From Bacteroidota bacterium (GTDB lineage Bacteria > Bacteroidota > Bacteroidia > Flavobacteriales > Weeksellaceae): a stretch of 43,934 nt of DNA. This document shows, piece after piece, positions 1 to 8,765 of the stretch. Both the position numbers and the translations under genes were made by a program. The number at the start of each line of letters is the position of its first letter. Positions within the stretch are counted from its first letter, which is position 1. The DNA is taken from assembly GCA_023423715.1 (NCBI GenBank), contig JAFAFC010000011.1, positions 1-43,934 of the forward strand, read 5' to 3'. The notes below the pieces were generated by a model. It saw only the letters and a list, made by a program, of their open reading frames with translations. It did no database searches and was not told the origin of the DNA.

Positions 1-128
1 GATTTTTCCCCAACATATTTGCAAGGTTTTAAAGCTCTAAGATACAAATTCTTGCAATAAAAAACAAGCTAGTTTGAACCCAAAATACTAATAATCAGTA
101 AATTATAGGTGGTTTAAGGAGAGACTAT

Positions 129-1109
129 TTATTCATTGATGTACGTGCTTACTTTTTTTAATTTCTTAAAGGCCTTAGCATTTTCGTGCCATTCATAGCC
201 TTCGTAAGGAGTGCTGCCAATTCGAACTTCGGTGCTGCACACATTTGCGATGAATAAACGGCTGTCTTTTTCAAAATTAAAACCCCATTCCGGTTTGATA
301 CAACTCATTGGCGTTTCGTAAATAGTTCCTGTACGGGAATCAATCATAAATCCTAGATAATTTGAGTTTTTTTCAAGGAAAACTAAAGTATAGAAATTAG
401 CAAAATTGGGTTCGGTGGATTGAATACTATTTTCAATTTGTTTTTGAAATTTTTGCACTTTGCTATTGCTTTTCCAATTTACAGGAACTTGCTGGTTTTG
501 AGCTGTTGTTTTCACCAAAAACTGGTCAAATTTAAATGACGTAACAATAGTGGCTGTGTCCATAACGGCTTCAGAAGTAGTCGTATAATCTTCCTCGCCA
601 GAAGAGGCCGCTGAAACCGTGTCCACAGGAATTGCTTCAGCTTCTGGGAAAAAGCGTTCCATTTTTAAACTTTTTTCAAAGTAATCAGCAATTTTATCAA
701 CCAAATCTTTGTCAGATTCACTATCACAAAAAACAGTTGAAATTAAACTCCCTTTTTTCAAGTAAACTTGTCTATTTGTACCATCATCCTTCATTTTTTG
801 AGATTCGCTTTCCGCACTGGAATTTGATATATATTGATAATGAACTACGCCTACTTCACTACTATTTTTCTTGGAAATGATATCTCCATAAATAAAATTA
901 ATTTGCTTTTCATCGGCGTTATCATACAAACGTGCTGCTCCTGATTTGTCAAAAATTCCAGGGTTTTTTGGGAAATTTTTGTCTTTTTCGCTGTTGTGTC
1001 CCCAAGAATTGGGTATTAACGAATTGGGTATTTTGTAAGCGTCGTAATTTTGGGCAAAGCCAATAATGCTAAAGAAAAACAGAGCAAGTACAAGTAGATT
1101 TTTCATCAA
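129..1109 (-). CDS. Secreted protein of unknown function
   Basis: Reads leftward and encodes 326 residues. The N-terminus (MMKNLLVLALFFFSIIGFAQ) is a clear Sec signal peptide ending FAQ, so the protein is probably periplasmic or outer-membrane associated; no lipobox Cys is present. A Ser/Thr/Glu-rich low-complexity stretch around residues 155-185 looks like a linker between two domains. The C-terminal part has two cysteines and a Trp/Tyr-rich end. Near the N-terminus five residues (IPNSL, IPNSW) are duplicated in tandem, from a 15-bp direct repeat at 1006-1032. I do not recognise the family. It is divergent from the Crp-like gene across 93 bp. A second Met codon directly follows the first, so the start is uncertain by one codon. 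Confidence 0.75.
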   Translation of the reverse strand: MMKNLLVLALFFFSIIGFAQNYDAYKIPNSLIPNSWGHNSEKDKNFPKNPGIFDKSGAARLYDNADEKQINFIYGDIISKKNSSEVGVVHYQYISNSSAESESQKMKDDGTNRQVYLKKGSLISTVFCDSESDKDLVDKIADYFEKSLKMERFFPEAEAIPVDTVSAASSGEEDYTTTSEAVMDTATIVTSFKFDQFLVKTTAQNQQVPVNWKSNSKVQKFQKQIENSIQSTEPNFANFYTLVFLEKNSNYLGFMIDSRTGTIYETPMSCIKPEWGFNFEKDSRLFIANVCSTEVRIGSTPYEGYEWHENAKAFKKLKKVSTYINE

Positions 1110-1202
1110 TTTTTTTTATTTTTAATCAGTCGTAAATGTACTAATTCCAATTTATTTGTAGAACGTTCCGATGTTTTGCATACTATTTGTTGAAATTTAA
1201 AA

Positions 1203-1793
1203 ATGAGTTTTAAACATCTTTTAAAAGAAAAAATACTTCAATTTCATCCGCATTTTAATGAGGAAGTTCTAGAATTAGGGCTTCAGAAATTCAAATGTAT
1301 GGATGTGCAAGCTGGAGATCACATTGTAAATTCTGGCGATGTGATTTCGGAGTTGTTCATTGCAGAAAAGTCTATTTCTCGGGCATATCGTGTTTCTGAA
1401 GATGGGGAAGAACAGACGCTTTGGATAGAGCCTGAACTCAAATTTCTTACCGATATGGAAAGTTTCAGGAACGGAACTCCAAATTTCATGAATATTCAGT
1501 TGTATGAAGATTCGGAGGTGATGTATATTGATCGAAAAGACTTGGTAGAGCTTTATGCAACCTATCATGATTGGTCTCTATTCGGGAATGCGCTTATGGA
1601 GGATTATCTTATTTACATCTTTTCCATCACCAATTTGATGTTTTCTAACGATGCAACTTCCAATTATCAATTAATTGAAAAGCATTACGCACGCTATTTA
1701 CAAGTAGTTCCTTTAAAACATATTGCGTCACGCCTTAATGTAAGTCCTATTACTATTTCAAGAATTCGTGGTGACAAGCAAAAGAAAAAGTAA
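1203..1793 (+). CDS. Crp/Fnr-family transcriptional regulator
   Basis: Encodes 196 residues. Residues ~25-115 match a cyclic-nucleotide-binding-type beta-barrel (GDHIVNSGDVISELFIAEKS, then RAYRVSEDGEEQTLWIEPE). The C-terminal helix-turn-helix is short and ends soon after the recognition helix (LKHIASRLNVSPITISRIRG), the compact form common in Bacteroidota Crp/Fnr regulators. No cysteine cluster for an Fe-S Fnr sensor is visible, and the cAMP-contact residues of E. coli Crp are not evident, so the ligand is unknown. It lies 96 bp upstream of the adhesin gene, and a 14-bp palindrome in that gap could be its operator, which suggests local control. The family call is firm; the target is inference. 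Confidence 0.88.
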   Translation: MSFKHLLKEKILQFHPHFNEEVLELGLQKFKCMDVQAGDHIVNSGDVISELFIAEKSISRAYRVSEDGEEQTLWIEPELKFLTDMESFRNGTPNFMNIQLYEDSEVMYIDRKDLVELYATYHDWSLFGNALMEDYLIYIFSITNLMFSNDATSNYQLIEKHYARYLQVVPLKHIASRLNVSPITISRIRGDKQKKK

Positions 1794-1796
1794 GCG

Positions 1797-1810
1797 TTAA
1801 CAGATGTTAA
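1797..1810. promoter_or_regulatory. Crp/Fnr-like palindrome TTAACA-GA-TGTTAA
   Basis: A perfect inverted repeat of 6+6 bp with a 2-bp centre, starting just after the stop codon of the Crp/Fnr-like gene. It ends 21 bp before the -7 element (TATATTTG) of the adhesin promoter, so it sits at about -33, where an activator could replace the missing TTG box. Binding by the upstream regulator is inferred from symmetry and position. Confidence 0.4.
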
Positions 1811-1831
1811 TTACAGAAAAAAATAGGGTTT

Positions 1832-1839
1832 TATATTTG
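1832..1839 (+). promoter_or_regulatory. -7 element TATATTTG of the adhesin gene
   Basis: Matches the Bacteroidota consensus TAnnTTTG and lies 50 bp before the adhesin ATG. No TTG box is found at the usual distance; the TTAACA-GA-TGTTAA palindrome occupies that position instead, which would suit an activator-dependent promoter. Confidence 0.5.
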
Positions 1840-1889
1840 TAAAAAACAACTACAAAACCATGGAAATTCGCTGATATCAAGCAAAGCTG

Positions 1890-4800
1890 ATGCAAAGGAT
1901 TTCTATCTTTTTTATTCTTTTATTTTCTTTTTTGTCAATTGCTCTCTCAGGGCAAACGATTTGGTATGTCTCACCAACAGGTTCTGGAAATCAAAATGGA
2001 AGTTCTTGGGCCAATGCTGCACGATTACAAGTGGCAATAAATAACGCTCCGACAAATGCAGAACTTAGACTTAGAAGGGGAGTTTATAATATTACATCAA
2101 CTTTATTGATTGAACGAACTATTAGAATGTACGGAGGCTATACAGGTTCTGGCGATATACGAAATCCAGCTTCCACTCCTTCCGTTCTTGATGGCGGTGG
2201 ACGCGTTCCGATCATGGAAACACGCTATTCTTCTGAAAATTCCATTTTTAATGGTTTAACTATTCAGAATGGTTATGCCCGAGTTGGCACTCACATTAAT
2301 GATATAAGTGTTCCTGGTATTTTTCTTCAAGGAAGCAACTCAAGAATTATTAATTGTATTTTTAGAAATAATATTTCTCAAAATAGAATCGGATCAGGAG
2401 CTATTTTACTATTTAATTCCGATAATGTTGTCATTGATAATTGTCGATTTGAAGGAAATCGGGTCAATGTGATTCCTAATAATTTTGGAGCAGCAAATGA
2501 AGGAGCTGGCGCTATCCAAATACGATTTGTCAGGGGAACACGAATACTCAACTCTACATTTAGAAATAATTACTCTACGTATTACGGAGGTGCAATAACG
2601 CATCATGGTGAAAATACATTAATTGATAATTGTGATTTTCAAGGAAATACTTCATTGTTAAATGGAGGTGCAATCTACAGTCAATATGAGGATCTTCGTG
2701 TTGTAAATTCAAGATTTAATGAGAATAGATCAAGTAGTCAAGGAGGGGCAATTGCGACTACTTTTAGTCAAATAGAAATCGTTCGTTCAATATTTAGAAA
2801 TAATACAGCCTCAGATGTTGGTGGAGCTATTTATAATCATCGATTTGCAGAGCCATCAGTAATCGTAAAATCTCAATTTTATGATAACCAGTCGAGTCAA
2901 GGAGGAGCGGTTTACAATTTTAGTGAAGAAGGTCTGAAAATAGCAAATACGTTATTTCATAGAAATACGGCTACGGATAAAGGTGGAGCCATTTTTAATT
3001 ATCGAGTTATTCAAATCGCTAATTCCACTTTTGTTGGAAATACCAATACGGCAGTTATTATTCCTAGCTATGGCACAACACAATACAATCCCTATAGTTC
3101 AAGTATATTTAATTCTATATTTTACCAGAATACAGGAAAATCGGGAGGATTTCGTCCAGATATTAATTCTGAGGAAATTGCTAGGGATGACAGTGATAAA
3201 GATATCCGAAGGAATATCGTTCAAACATACAATTTGGGTACAGCGAATCTAATTGGCGTAAATCCACTTTTTATAAATAATTCAGCGAATTTTCGAGTAC
3301 AACAAACAAGTCCAGCAGTTAATTATGGTGTGAACGCTTTGTATAATCAAGTTTCTGCAACTCCGGCCGGAACTTCTACGGATTTAGCAAATTTGCCAAG
3401 ATTGGTGGGGGCTTCTATCGACTTAGGTGTTTATGAAGTGCAGCCCGTTGTACTCGCGTGCCCTGCGATGACTTTACCCACGCCCAATGCAACTAATGTT
3501 CCCATTACAACAAATATTTCTTGGAATGCCATTGCCAATGCAACGGGGTATCGAATTTCTATTGGTACAACTGCGGGTGGAACGAACATTCTGAATAATT
3601 TTGATGTTGGAAACCTAACAACGTACAATCACCCGACCAATTTATCACCGGGAACAAGATATTGTGTGAGAATTACGCCTTATAATGCGGTTTCGGCAAC
3701 CGCAAATTGTAGTGAATATTCGTTTACCACTGCAAATCCTACAGTAACGATTCCAGTTTGTTCTACCATCACCTTTCCGACGAATAATGCAACCAACGTT
3801 TCTGTTAATCCAACGATTTCGTGGGCAGCAAGTTCAGGCGCAACAGGATATCGAATTCGAGTTGGAACCACGGCTGGTGGAAATGATATTTTAAGTCAAA
3901 ACTTAGGAAATGTTAATTCATTAACACTTCCATCAAATTTAAATTACAACACGAATTATTTTGTTCAGATTATTCCATTCAATTCTGCGGGAGATGCGAC
4001 TGGCTGTTCGGAACATCGATTTACAACAGGTTCAGCACCAATTTCAATCCCGAATTGTTCAACCATTTCATTTCCGGCAAATAATGCAACGAATGTTTCC
4101 ATCAATCCAACGATTTCGTGGACATCAAGTTCAGGCGCGATAGGTTATCGCATTCAAGTTGGAACAACTGCGGGAGGAGATGATGTTTTCAGTCAAAATT
4201 TAGGAAATGTTACTTCATTTACACTTCCATCAAATTTGAATTACAACACGAATTATTTTGTTCAGATTATTCCATTTAATTCAGCGGGAGATGCGAGTGG
4301 TTGCGATGAACATCGATTTAGAACGGAGAATACTCCGATCTCGATTCCACAATGTTCTATGATTACATTTCCAACGAATAATGCAACCAATGTTTCCATC
4401 AATCCAACCATCACGTGGAGTGCAAGTTCAGGTGCGACTGGTTACCAAATTCGAGTTGGAACAACAGCTGGAGGAAATGATGTTTTTAGTCAAAACTTAG
4501 GAAATGTGACAAGTTTTGCACTTCCTTCGAATTTGAATTACAACACGAATTATTTTGTTCAGATTATTCCATTTAATTCAGCGGGAGATGCGAGTGGTTG
4601 CGATGAACATCGATTTAGAACGGAGAATGCTCCGTTCTCGATTCCAACATGCTCTACGATTGCATTCCCAGCGAATAATGCGACAAACGTTTCCGTCAAT
4701 CCAACGATTTCGTGGACGGCAAGTTCCGGTGCTACAGGATATCGCATTCGAGTCGGAACCACGGTTGGAGGAAACGATGTTTTTGGTCAAAACTTAGGAA

Positions 4801-5513
4801 ATGTAACCAGCTTTACACTTCCAACGAATTTGAATTATAACATAACCTATTTTGTTCAGATTATTCCATTTAATTCAGCGGGTGATGCAGCAGGTTGTTC
4901 TGAGCATCGATTTGTGACAGAATCTGCACCAATTACGATTCCAACATGTTCTACGATTACATTTCCTGCTAATAATGCAACCAATGTTTCTATTAATCCA
5001 ACGATTTCGTGGACGGCAAGTTCAGGTGCGACAGGTTACCGAATTAGAATTGGAACAACTGCGGGAGGAAGTGATTTTTTCAGTCAAGACTTAGGAAATG
5101 TTACTTCATTTACACTTCCATCAAATTTAAATTACAGCACGAATTATTTTGTTCAGATTATTCCATTTAATTCTGCGGGAGATGCAACGGGTTGTTCTGA
5201 GCATCGATTTACAACGGAGAGCCAAATAATTCAAGAGTTAAAAATTCCAAACGCTTTCACTCCAAACGGGGATGGAATAAATGATACGATTGATTTTTCA
5301 GAATTATTGAATCAAAACGGCTTAAAGATTAGAGTTTTTGATCGCTATGGGAAAGTGCATTTCGAAGGAAATCAATCCAATCGGTTTATTTGGGATGGTT
5401 CGTATTTTGGCAAGAAATCGTTAACAGGAACGTATTGGTATCTGATTGAGTGGACTGATCTACTTGGAGAAAAACATCTCGAAAAAGGTTGGATTTTACT
5501 GAAGAGTAGGTAA
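1890..5513 (+). CDS. Large secreted adhesin: Pmp-like beta-helix, FN3-like repeats, T9SS C-terminal domain
   Basis: Encodes 1207 residues. Order seen: Sec signal peptide (1-21, ending SGQ); right-handed beta-helix of ~25-510 with repeated GGAI/GGAV motifs alternating with FxxN motifs (FRNN, FQGN, FNEN, FYDN, FHRN, FVGN), the pattern of chlamydial polymorphic membrane proteins; six FN3-like repeats of ~99 residues from ~520 to ~1110, each opening with a Cys after IPxC and containing SGATGYRIRVGTTAGG-like and YFVQIIPFNSAGDA-like blocks; then a C-terminal gliding-motility/CHU_C domain (AFTPNGDGINDTI, FDRYGKVHFEG, GTYWYLIEW). Such a domain directs export through the type IX system, so the protein is likely released or cell-surface bound. 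It probably works in adhesion; no enzymatic motif was seen. Convergent with the next gene, 28 bp away. Confidence 0.9.
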   Translation: MQRISIFFILLFSFLSIALSGQTIWYVSPTGSGNQNGSSWANAARLQVAINNAPTNAELRLRRGVYNITSTLLIERTIRMYGGYTGSGDIRNPASTPSVLDGGGRVPIMETRYSSENSIFNGLTIQNGYARVGTHINDISVPGIFLQGSNSRIINCIFRNNISQNRIGSGAILLFNSDNVVIDNCRFEGNRVNVIPNNFGAANEGAGAIQIRFVRGTRILNSTFRNNYSTYYGGAITHHGENTLIDNCDFQGNTSLLNGGAIYSQYEDLRVVNSRFNENRSSSQGGAIATTFSQIEIVRSIFRNNTASDVGGAIYNHRFAEPSVIVKSQFYDNQSSQGGAVYNFSEEGLKIANTLFHRNTATDKGGAIFNYRVIQIANSTFVGNTNTAVIIPSYGTTQYNPYSSSIFNSIFYQNTGKSGGFRPDINSEEIARDDSDKDIRRNIVQTYNLGTANLIGVNPLFINNSANFRVQQTSPAVNYGVNALYNQVSATPAGTSTDLANLPRLVGASIDLGVYEVQPVVLACPAMTLPTPNATNVPITTNISWNAIANATGYRISIGTTAGGTNILNNFDVGNLTTYNHPTNLSPGTRYCVRITPYNAVSATANCSEYSFTTANPTVTIPVCSTITFPTNNATNVSVNPTISWAASSGATGYRIRVGTTAGGNDILSQNLGNVNSLTLPSNLNYNTNYFVQIIPFNSAGDATGCSEHRFTTGSAPISIPNCSTISFPANNATNVSINPTISWTSSSGAIGYRIQVGTTAGGDDVFSQNLGNVTSFTLPSNLNYNTNYFVQIIPFNSAGDASGCDEHRFRTENTPISIPQCSMITFPTNNATNVSINPTITWSASSGATGYQIRVGTTAGGNDVFSQNLGNVTSFALPSNLNYNTNYFVQIIPFNSAGDASGCDEHRFRTENAPFSIPTCSTIAFPANNATNVSVNPTISWTASSGATGYRIRVGTTVGGNDVFGQNLGNVTSFTLPTNLNYNITYFVQIIPFNSAGDAAGCSEHRFVTESAPITIPTCSTITFPANNATNVSINPTISWTASSGATGYRIRIGTTAGGSDFFSQDLGNVTSFTLPSNLNYSTNYFVQIIPFNSAGDATGCSEHRFTTESQIIQELKIPNAFTPNGDGINDTIDFSELLNQNGLKIRVFDRYGKVHFEGNQSNRFIWDGSYFGKKSLTGTYWYLIEWTDLLGEKHLEKGWILLKSR
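3511..5230 (+). repeat. Long tandem repeats (297 bp) inside the adhesin gene
   Basis: The conserved segment ending tttc(g/t)tgg (or its variant) recurs at 3511, 3811, 4108, 4405, 4702 and 4999. The last five copies are spaced exactly 297 bp (99 codons) and the first spacing is 300 bp. The later copies are near-identical at DNA level over long runs (for example the block around 4246-4320 recurs at 4543-4617). Recombination between copies would remove or add whole modules in frame. Confidence 0.92.
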
Positions 5514-5541
5514 GTTGTTTCTGAATTTTTAGCGATAAAAA

Positions 5542-6459
5542 TTAATTCGAATGAACATCTTTGTTTTTCAGCCATTTTTCAATCGGTTGCTTTTTGACAC
5601 GTGTATCATAGTAGTCCTCACCGTTTTTCTTTAAAATTTTTGTTACTTCATATTGACCATAAAAAGTGTCGGTTTTTGGGTCGTAATAGAAATTGTCTTC
5701 GGTTTCATCATCAAATGTTGAATGCCAATAATTGCTGTATTTATTGTACAATTTGATATAGTAATACGGCTCGTATTTTGTGGGTGGATATACGATTTCA
5801 AATTTCATATCATCTTTTGGTTGCTTGATTTTATCAGCAATTTTTGATTTATACGAGCCAATTTTCTTTAGAATTTCAGCCTCTTTTTCGGTGTATTTAA
5901 ATTGATGATCAAGATTCGATTTTAGTTTTTCAGGATATTGTTTGGTGTCCAGAATGTTTCCGTTTTTATCCAATTGAAACCAAGTTCCGCTAACTAATGG
6001 AGGGTGCTCTGGGTCGACTTTTCGATCAAAATAACAACCTTTACAAGCGTCAACAATCCCGTTTGTTAAAAATCCCATATAATCGTACTCGGCTGGAATT
6101 GCAATTTTTCCTTCTTTGTTGGCCAAACCTTGTTTTCCCTTTTCTTCGAACGCAACATGGCCTTCAGAAAATACGACGCGATAATCAAAAATCGTCGGTG
6201 TAAATAAGAATTTACCTTCACGATCATAGATTTTGTAATCGATCATGTTTTCTTGAATTAAAATAAGATCCGTTTTTATTTCTTCTTTCTCTTTATAAGG
6301 TTCCCATAAGATACGGAATGGGGGGATGATAACCTTGTTTTTCGAATCTTGAACACTCATGGTTGAATCGTTTTCCTTCACAAAAAACAACTTCGTTGCT
6401 TGTCCAAAATTTAAAGTCGAAATTAAAAATATAAATCCAAAAAAAGGTCTTTTCATCAT
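5542..6459 (-). CDS. Secreted WG-repeat-like protein
   Basis: Encodes 305 residues with a signal peptide (MMKRPFFGFIFLISTLNFGQ). The middle region has the style of WG/KWG repeats: short units such as YDREGKFLFTPTIFDYRVVFSEGHVAFEEKGKQGLANKEGKIAIPAEYDYM, with an LxxxGKxxIPxxYD core. Two cysteines (CKGC) occur near residue 140. The C-terminal third is rich in Tyr and charged residues and is not recognised. The role is unknown; WG-repeat proteins are usually cell-envelope proteins of undefined function. Convergent with the adhesin gene, with no hairpin terminator visible in the 28-bp gap. A second Met follows the first. Confidence 0.7.
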   Translation of the reverse strand: MMKRPFFGFIFLISTLNFGQATKLFFVKENDSTMSVQDSKNKVIIPPFRILWEPYKEKEEIKTDLILIQENMIDYKIYDREGKFLFTPTIFDYRVVFSEGHVAFEEKGKQGLANKEGKIAIPAEYDYMGFLTNGIVDACKGCYFDRKVDPEHPPLVSGTWFQLDKNGNILDTKQYPEKLKSNLDHQFKYTEKEAEILKKIGSYKSKIADKIKQPKDDMKFEIVYPPTKYEPYYYIKLYNKYSNYWHSTFDDETEDNFYYDPKTDTFYGQYEVTKILKKNGEDYYDTRVKKQPIEKWLKNKDVHSN

Positions 6460-6531
6460 TCAGAATTAGAAATCTAAATATACTTTTTTCTGCCAAATTT
6501 TCTCGTTTTTATTTTTAGTGTGACAATTCTA

Positions 6532-6566
6532 ACTTCAAACATGAAACTTCAAACATGAAATTTCAA
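6532..6566. repeat. 7-nt-period tandem repeat upstream of groES
   Basis: Five successive heptamers read ACTTCAA, ACATGAA, ACTTCAA, ACATGAA, ATTTCAA. The unit is degenerate but the spacing is exact. It lies ~58 bp before the groES ATG, in the promoter region of the chaperonin operon. Confidence 0.8.
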
Positions 6567-6623
6567 ATGGCACATTCTTGGAGAAAAATTTGGGAGAAAA
6601 TAACTATTAAATAAAGATAAATT

Positions 6624-6902
6624 ATGTCAGTAAATTTCAAACCACTAGCAGACAGAGTTTTAGTTGAGCCAACTCCGGCAGAAACGAAAACAGCTTCAGG
6701 AATTATCATCCCAGATACAGCAAAAGAAAAACCTCAAGAAGGAACTGTTGTTGCAGTAGGACCAGGGAAAAAAGACGAAGCGATGACTGTAAATGTTGGC
6801 GATAAAGTACTTTACGGTAAATATTCTGGAACAGAATTGAAGTTCGAAGGAAAAGATTATTTAATCATCAAAGAATCTGATTTATTAGGAATCTTAGGGT
6901 AA
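6624..6902 (+). CDS. groES: Co-chaperonin GroES (Cpn10)
   Basis: Encodes 92 residues, the usual length. It opens with FKPLADRVLVEP and has the mobile-loop segment (ETKTASGIIIPDTAKEKP) that binds GroEL, then GTVVAVGPGKK and a C-terminal KEDYLIIKESDLLGILG-like end. It forms the heptameric lid of the GroEL folding chamber in the cytoplasm. groEL follows after 113 bp, so the standard groESL order is kept, but the gap holds two blocks of 7-nt-period repeats. The upstream region also contains a heptamer repeat. No CIRCE element was seen, so heat control probably differs from HrcA-type systems. Confidence 0.98.
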   Translation: MSVNFKPLADRVLVEPTPAETKTASGIIIPDTAKEKPQEGTVVAVGPGKKDEAMTVNVGDKVLYGKYSGTELKFEGKDYLIIKESDLLGILG

Positions 6903-6914
6903 GATTTGTAAAAA

Positions 6915-6942
6915 ATGCAATGTACTAAGTACACTGTATTTT
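6915..6942. repeat. 7-nt-period repeat, first block in the groES-groEL gap
   Basis: Reads as ATGCAAT, GTACTAA, GTACACT, GTATTTT, so GTA(C/T) recurs every 7 bases. It includes a palindrome, TGTACT-A-AGTACA, at 6921-6933. Confidence 0.6.
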
Positions 6943-6974
6943 TCTTATTCAGCTTAAAATCTAAACATTAAAAA

Positions 6975-7009
6975 GTACATTTTACATTGTACATCATACA
7001 ATAATACAT
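6975..7009. repeat. 7-nt-period repeat, second block before groEL
   Basis: Reads as GTACATT, TTACATT, GTACATC, ATACAAT, AATACAT, ending six bases before the groEL ATG. The unit is a degenerate (N)TACAT(N) heptamer. The block occupies the groEL ribosome-binding region. Confidence 0.7.
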
Positions 7010-7015
7010 TTAAAA

Positions 7016-8641
7016 ATGGCAAAAGAAATAAAATTCGATATCGAATCAAGAGATGCTCTTAAAAGAGGAGTTGATGCATTGGCTAATGCAGTAAAAGTAA
7101 CTTTAGGACCTAAAGGAAGAAACGTGGTAATCGAGAAAGCTTTCGGTGCGCCTCACGTAACGAAAGATGGGGTTTCGGTAGCGAAAGAAATCGAACTTGA
7201 AGATAGAGTAGAAAATATGGGTGCTCAAATGGTGAAAGAAGTTGCTTCTAAAACCAATGACATCGCAGGTGATGGGACTACGACGGCAACGGTTTTGGCT
7301 CAAGCTATCGTAAGAGAAGGTCTTAAAAACGTAGCTGCTGGTGCAAACCCAATGGACTTGAAAAGAGGGATTGACAAAGCGGTGGCTAATGTTGTTGAAA
7401 ATCTAAAATCTCAATCTCAAACGGTTGGAGATTCTACAGATAAAATTAAGCAAGTAGCTTCTGTATCTGCAAATAACGATGAAACAATTGGTTCTCTTAT
7501 TTCTGAGGCTTTTGGAAAAGTAGGTAAAGAAGGAGTAATCACGGTTGAAGAAGCAAAAGGTATTGATACAACAGTTGATGTTGTAGAAGGTATGCAGTTT
7601 GACAGAGGTTTCCAATCTCCATATTTCGTAACGAATCCAGAGAAAATGGTTGCTGAATTAGATAATCCGTATATTCTTTTAGTAGAGAAAAAAATCTCTT
7701 CAATGAAAGAATTACTTCCAGTTTTGGAACCAATTGCGCAAGGAGGAAAATCATTATTGATTATTTCTGAAGAAGTTGAAGGAGAAGCTTTGGCAACTTT
7801 AGTAGTAAACAAATTGAGAGGTTCTCTTAAAATTGCTGCGGTTAAAGCGCCAGGATTTGGTGATAGAAGAAAAGCAATGCTTGAAGATATCGCAATTCTT
7901 ACAGGTGGAACAGTAATTTCTGAAGAAAGAGGTTTCACGATGGAGAATGCGACAATCGAAATGTTAGGTACTGCTGAAAAAGTGGTTATCGACAAAGATA
8001 ATACGACTCTTGTTAATGGTGGTGGAGACGAAGCTCAAATCAAAGGAAGAGTTGGTCAAATCAAAGCTCAGATGGAAACAACAACATCGGATTACGATAG
8101 AGAAAAATTGCAAGAGCGTTTGGCTAAATTAGCTGGAGGTGTTGCTGTTCTTTACGTTGGTGCTGCTTCTGAGGTTGAAATGAAGGAGAAAAAAGACAGA
8201 GTTGATGATGCACTTCACGCAACAAGAGCTGCGGTAGAAGAAGGTATTGTTGCTGGTGGAGGTGTTGCTTTAGTTAGAGCAATCGCATCTTTAAATTCAG
8301 TTTCTGGAGATAATGCAGATGAAACGACAGGGATCAAAATCGTAAAAAGAGCAATCGAGGAGCCGTTGAGACAAATCGTTGCTAATGCAGGTGGGGAAGG
8401 TTCGGTTATCGTTGCTAAAGTTGCAGAAGGTAACGGAGATTTCGGATACAATGCGAAAACAGACGAGTATGTAAACATGCTAGAAGCAGGAATTATCGAC
8501 CCAACTAAAGTAACAAGAGTTGCTCTAGAAAACGCGGCTTCAGTTGCGGGAATGCTTTTAACAACGGAATGTGTAATCACGGAAGTTAAGAAAGACGAAT
8601 CAGCAATGCCAATGGGCGGTGGTATGCCAGGAATGATGTAA
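7016..8641 (+). CDS. groEL: Chaperonin GroEL (Cpn60)
   Basis: Encodes 541 residues, normal for the family. It has the equatorial ATP-binding signatures (TLGPKGRNVVIEK, then VAKEIELEDRVENMGAQ and AGDGTTTATVLAQAI), the apical domain with the KISSMKELLPVLE segment, and a Gly/Met-rich C-terminal tail (MPMGGGMPGMM). It forms the double heptameric ring that folds cytosolic proteins with GroES. It is the last gene of the groESL operon; a strong hairpin terminator follows 21 bp after the stop. The reverse strand carries long open frames here, which are composition shadows. Confidence 0.99.
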   Translation: MAKEIKFDIESRDALKRGVDALANAVKVTLGPKGRNVVIEKAFGAPHVTKDGVSVAKEIELEDRVENMGAQMVKEVASKTNDIAGDGTTTATVLAQAIVREGLKNVAAGANPMDLKRGIDKAVANVVENLKSQSQTVGDSTDKIKQVASVSANNDETIGSLISEAFGKVGKEGVITVEEAKGIDTTVDVVEGMQFDRGFQSPYFVTNPEKMVAELDNPYILLVEKKISSMKELLPVLEPIAQGGKSLLIISEEVEGEALATLVVNKLRGSLKIAAVKAPGFGDRRKAMLEDIAILTGGTVISEERGFTMENATIEMLGTAEKVVIDKDNTTLVNGGGDEAQIKGRVGQIKAQMETTTSDYDREKLQERLAKLAGGVAVLYVGAASEVEMKEKKDRVDDALHATRAAVEEGIVAGGGVALVRAIASLNSVSGDNADETTGIKIVKRAIEEPLRQIVANAGGEGSVIVAKVAEGNGDFGYNAKTDEYVNMLEAGIIDPTKVTRVALENAASVAGMLLTTECVITEVKKDESAMPMGGGMPGMM

Positions 8642-8662
8642 TGGTAAATAATTGATTATATG

Positions 8663-8694
8663 AAAACCTTCACTTTTTAGTGAAGGTTTTTTTT
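8663..8694 (+). terminator. Rho-independent terminator of groESL
   Basis: Perfect 12-bp stem, AAAACCTTCACT / AGTGAAGGTTTT, with a 4-nt loop followed by a T run. Confidence 0.95.
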
Positions 8695-8765
8695 ATCTTT
8701 TTATTCAAAATTTCTTAGAAAGTAGTATATTTAAGATTGAAATTAAATTGTAAAACACATCTAAA

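Noticed and set aside
3511..5230. The regular repeat spacing as a CRISPR-like array
   Set aside because: The repeats are 297-bp coding modules in frame with a large protein, not short repeats with unique spacers; no cas gene is present.
6570..6584. Sigma-54-like TGGCAC...TTGG upstream of groES
   Set aside because: The spacing between the GG and the second element is one base short and the second element lacks GC, so it does not meet the sigma-54 consensus.
7417..7995. Long open frame of 192 codons on the minus strand inside groEL
   Set aside because: It lies fully antisense to a certain groEL gene, has no recognisable protein features and is explained by codon composition.
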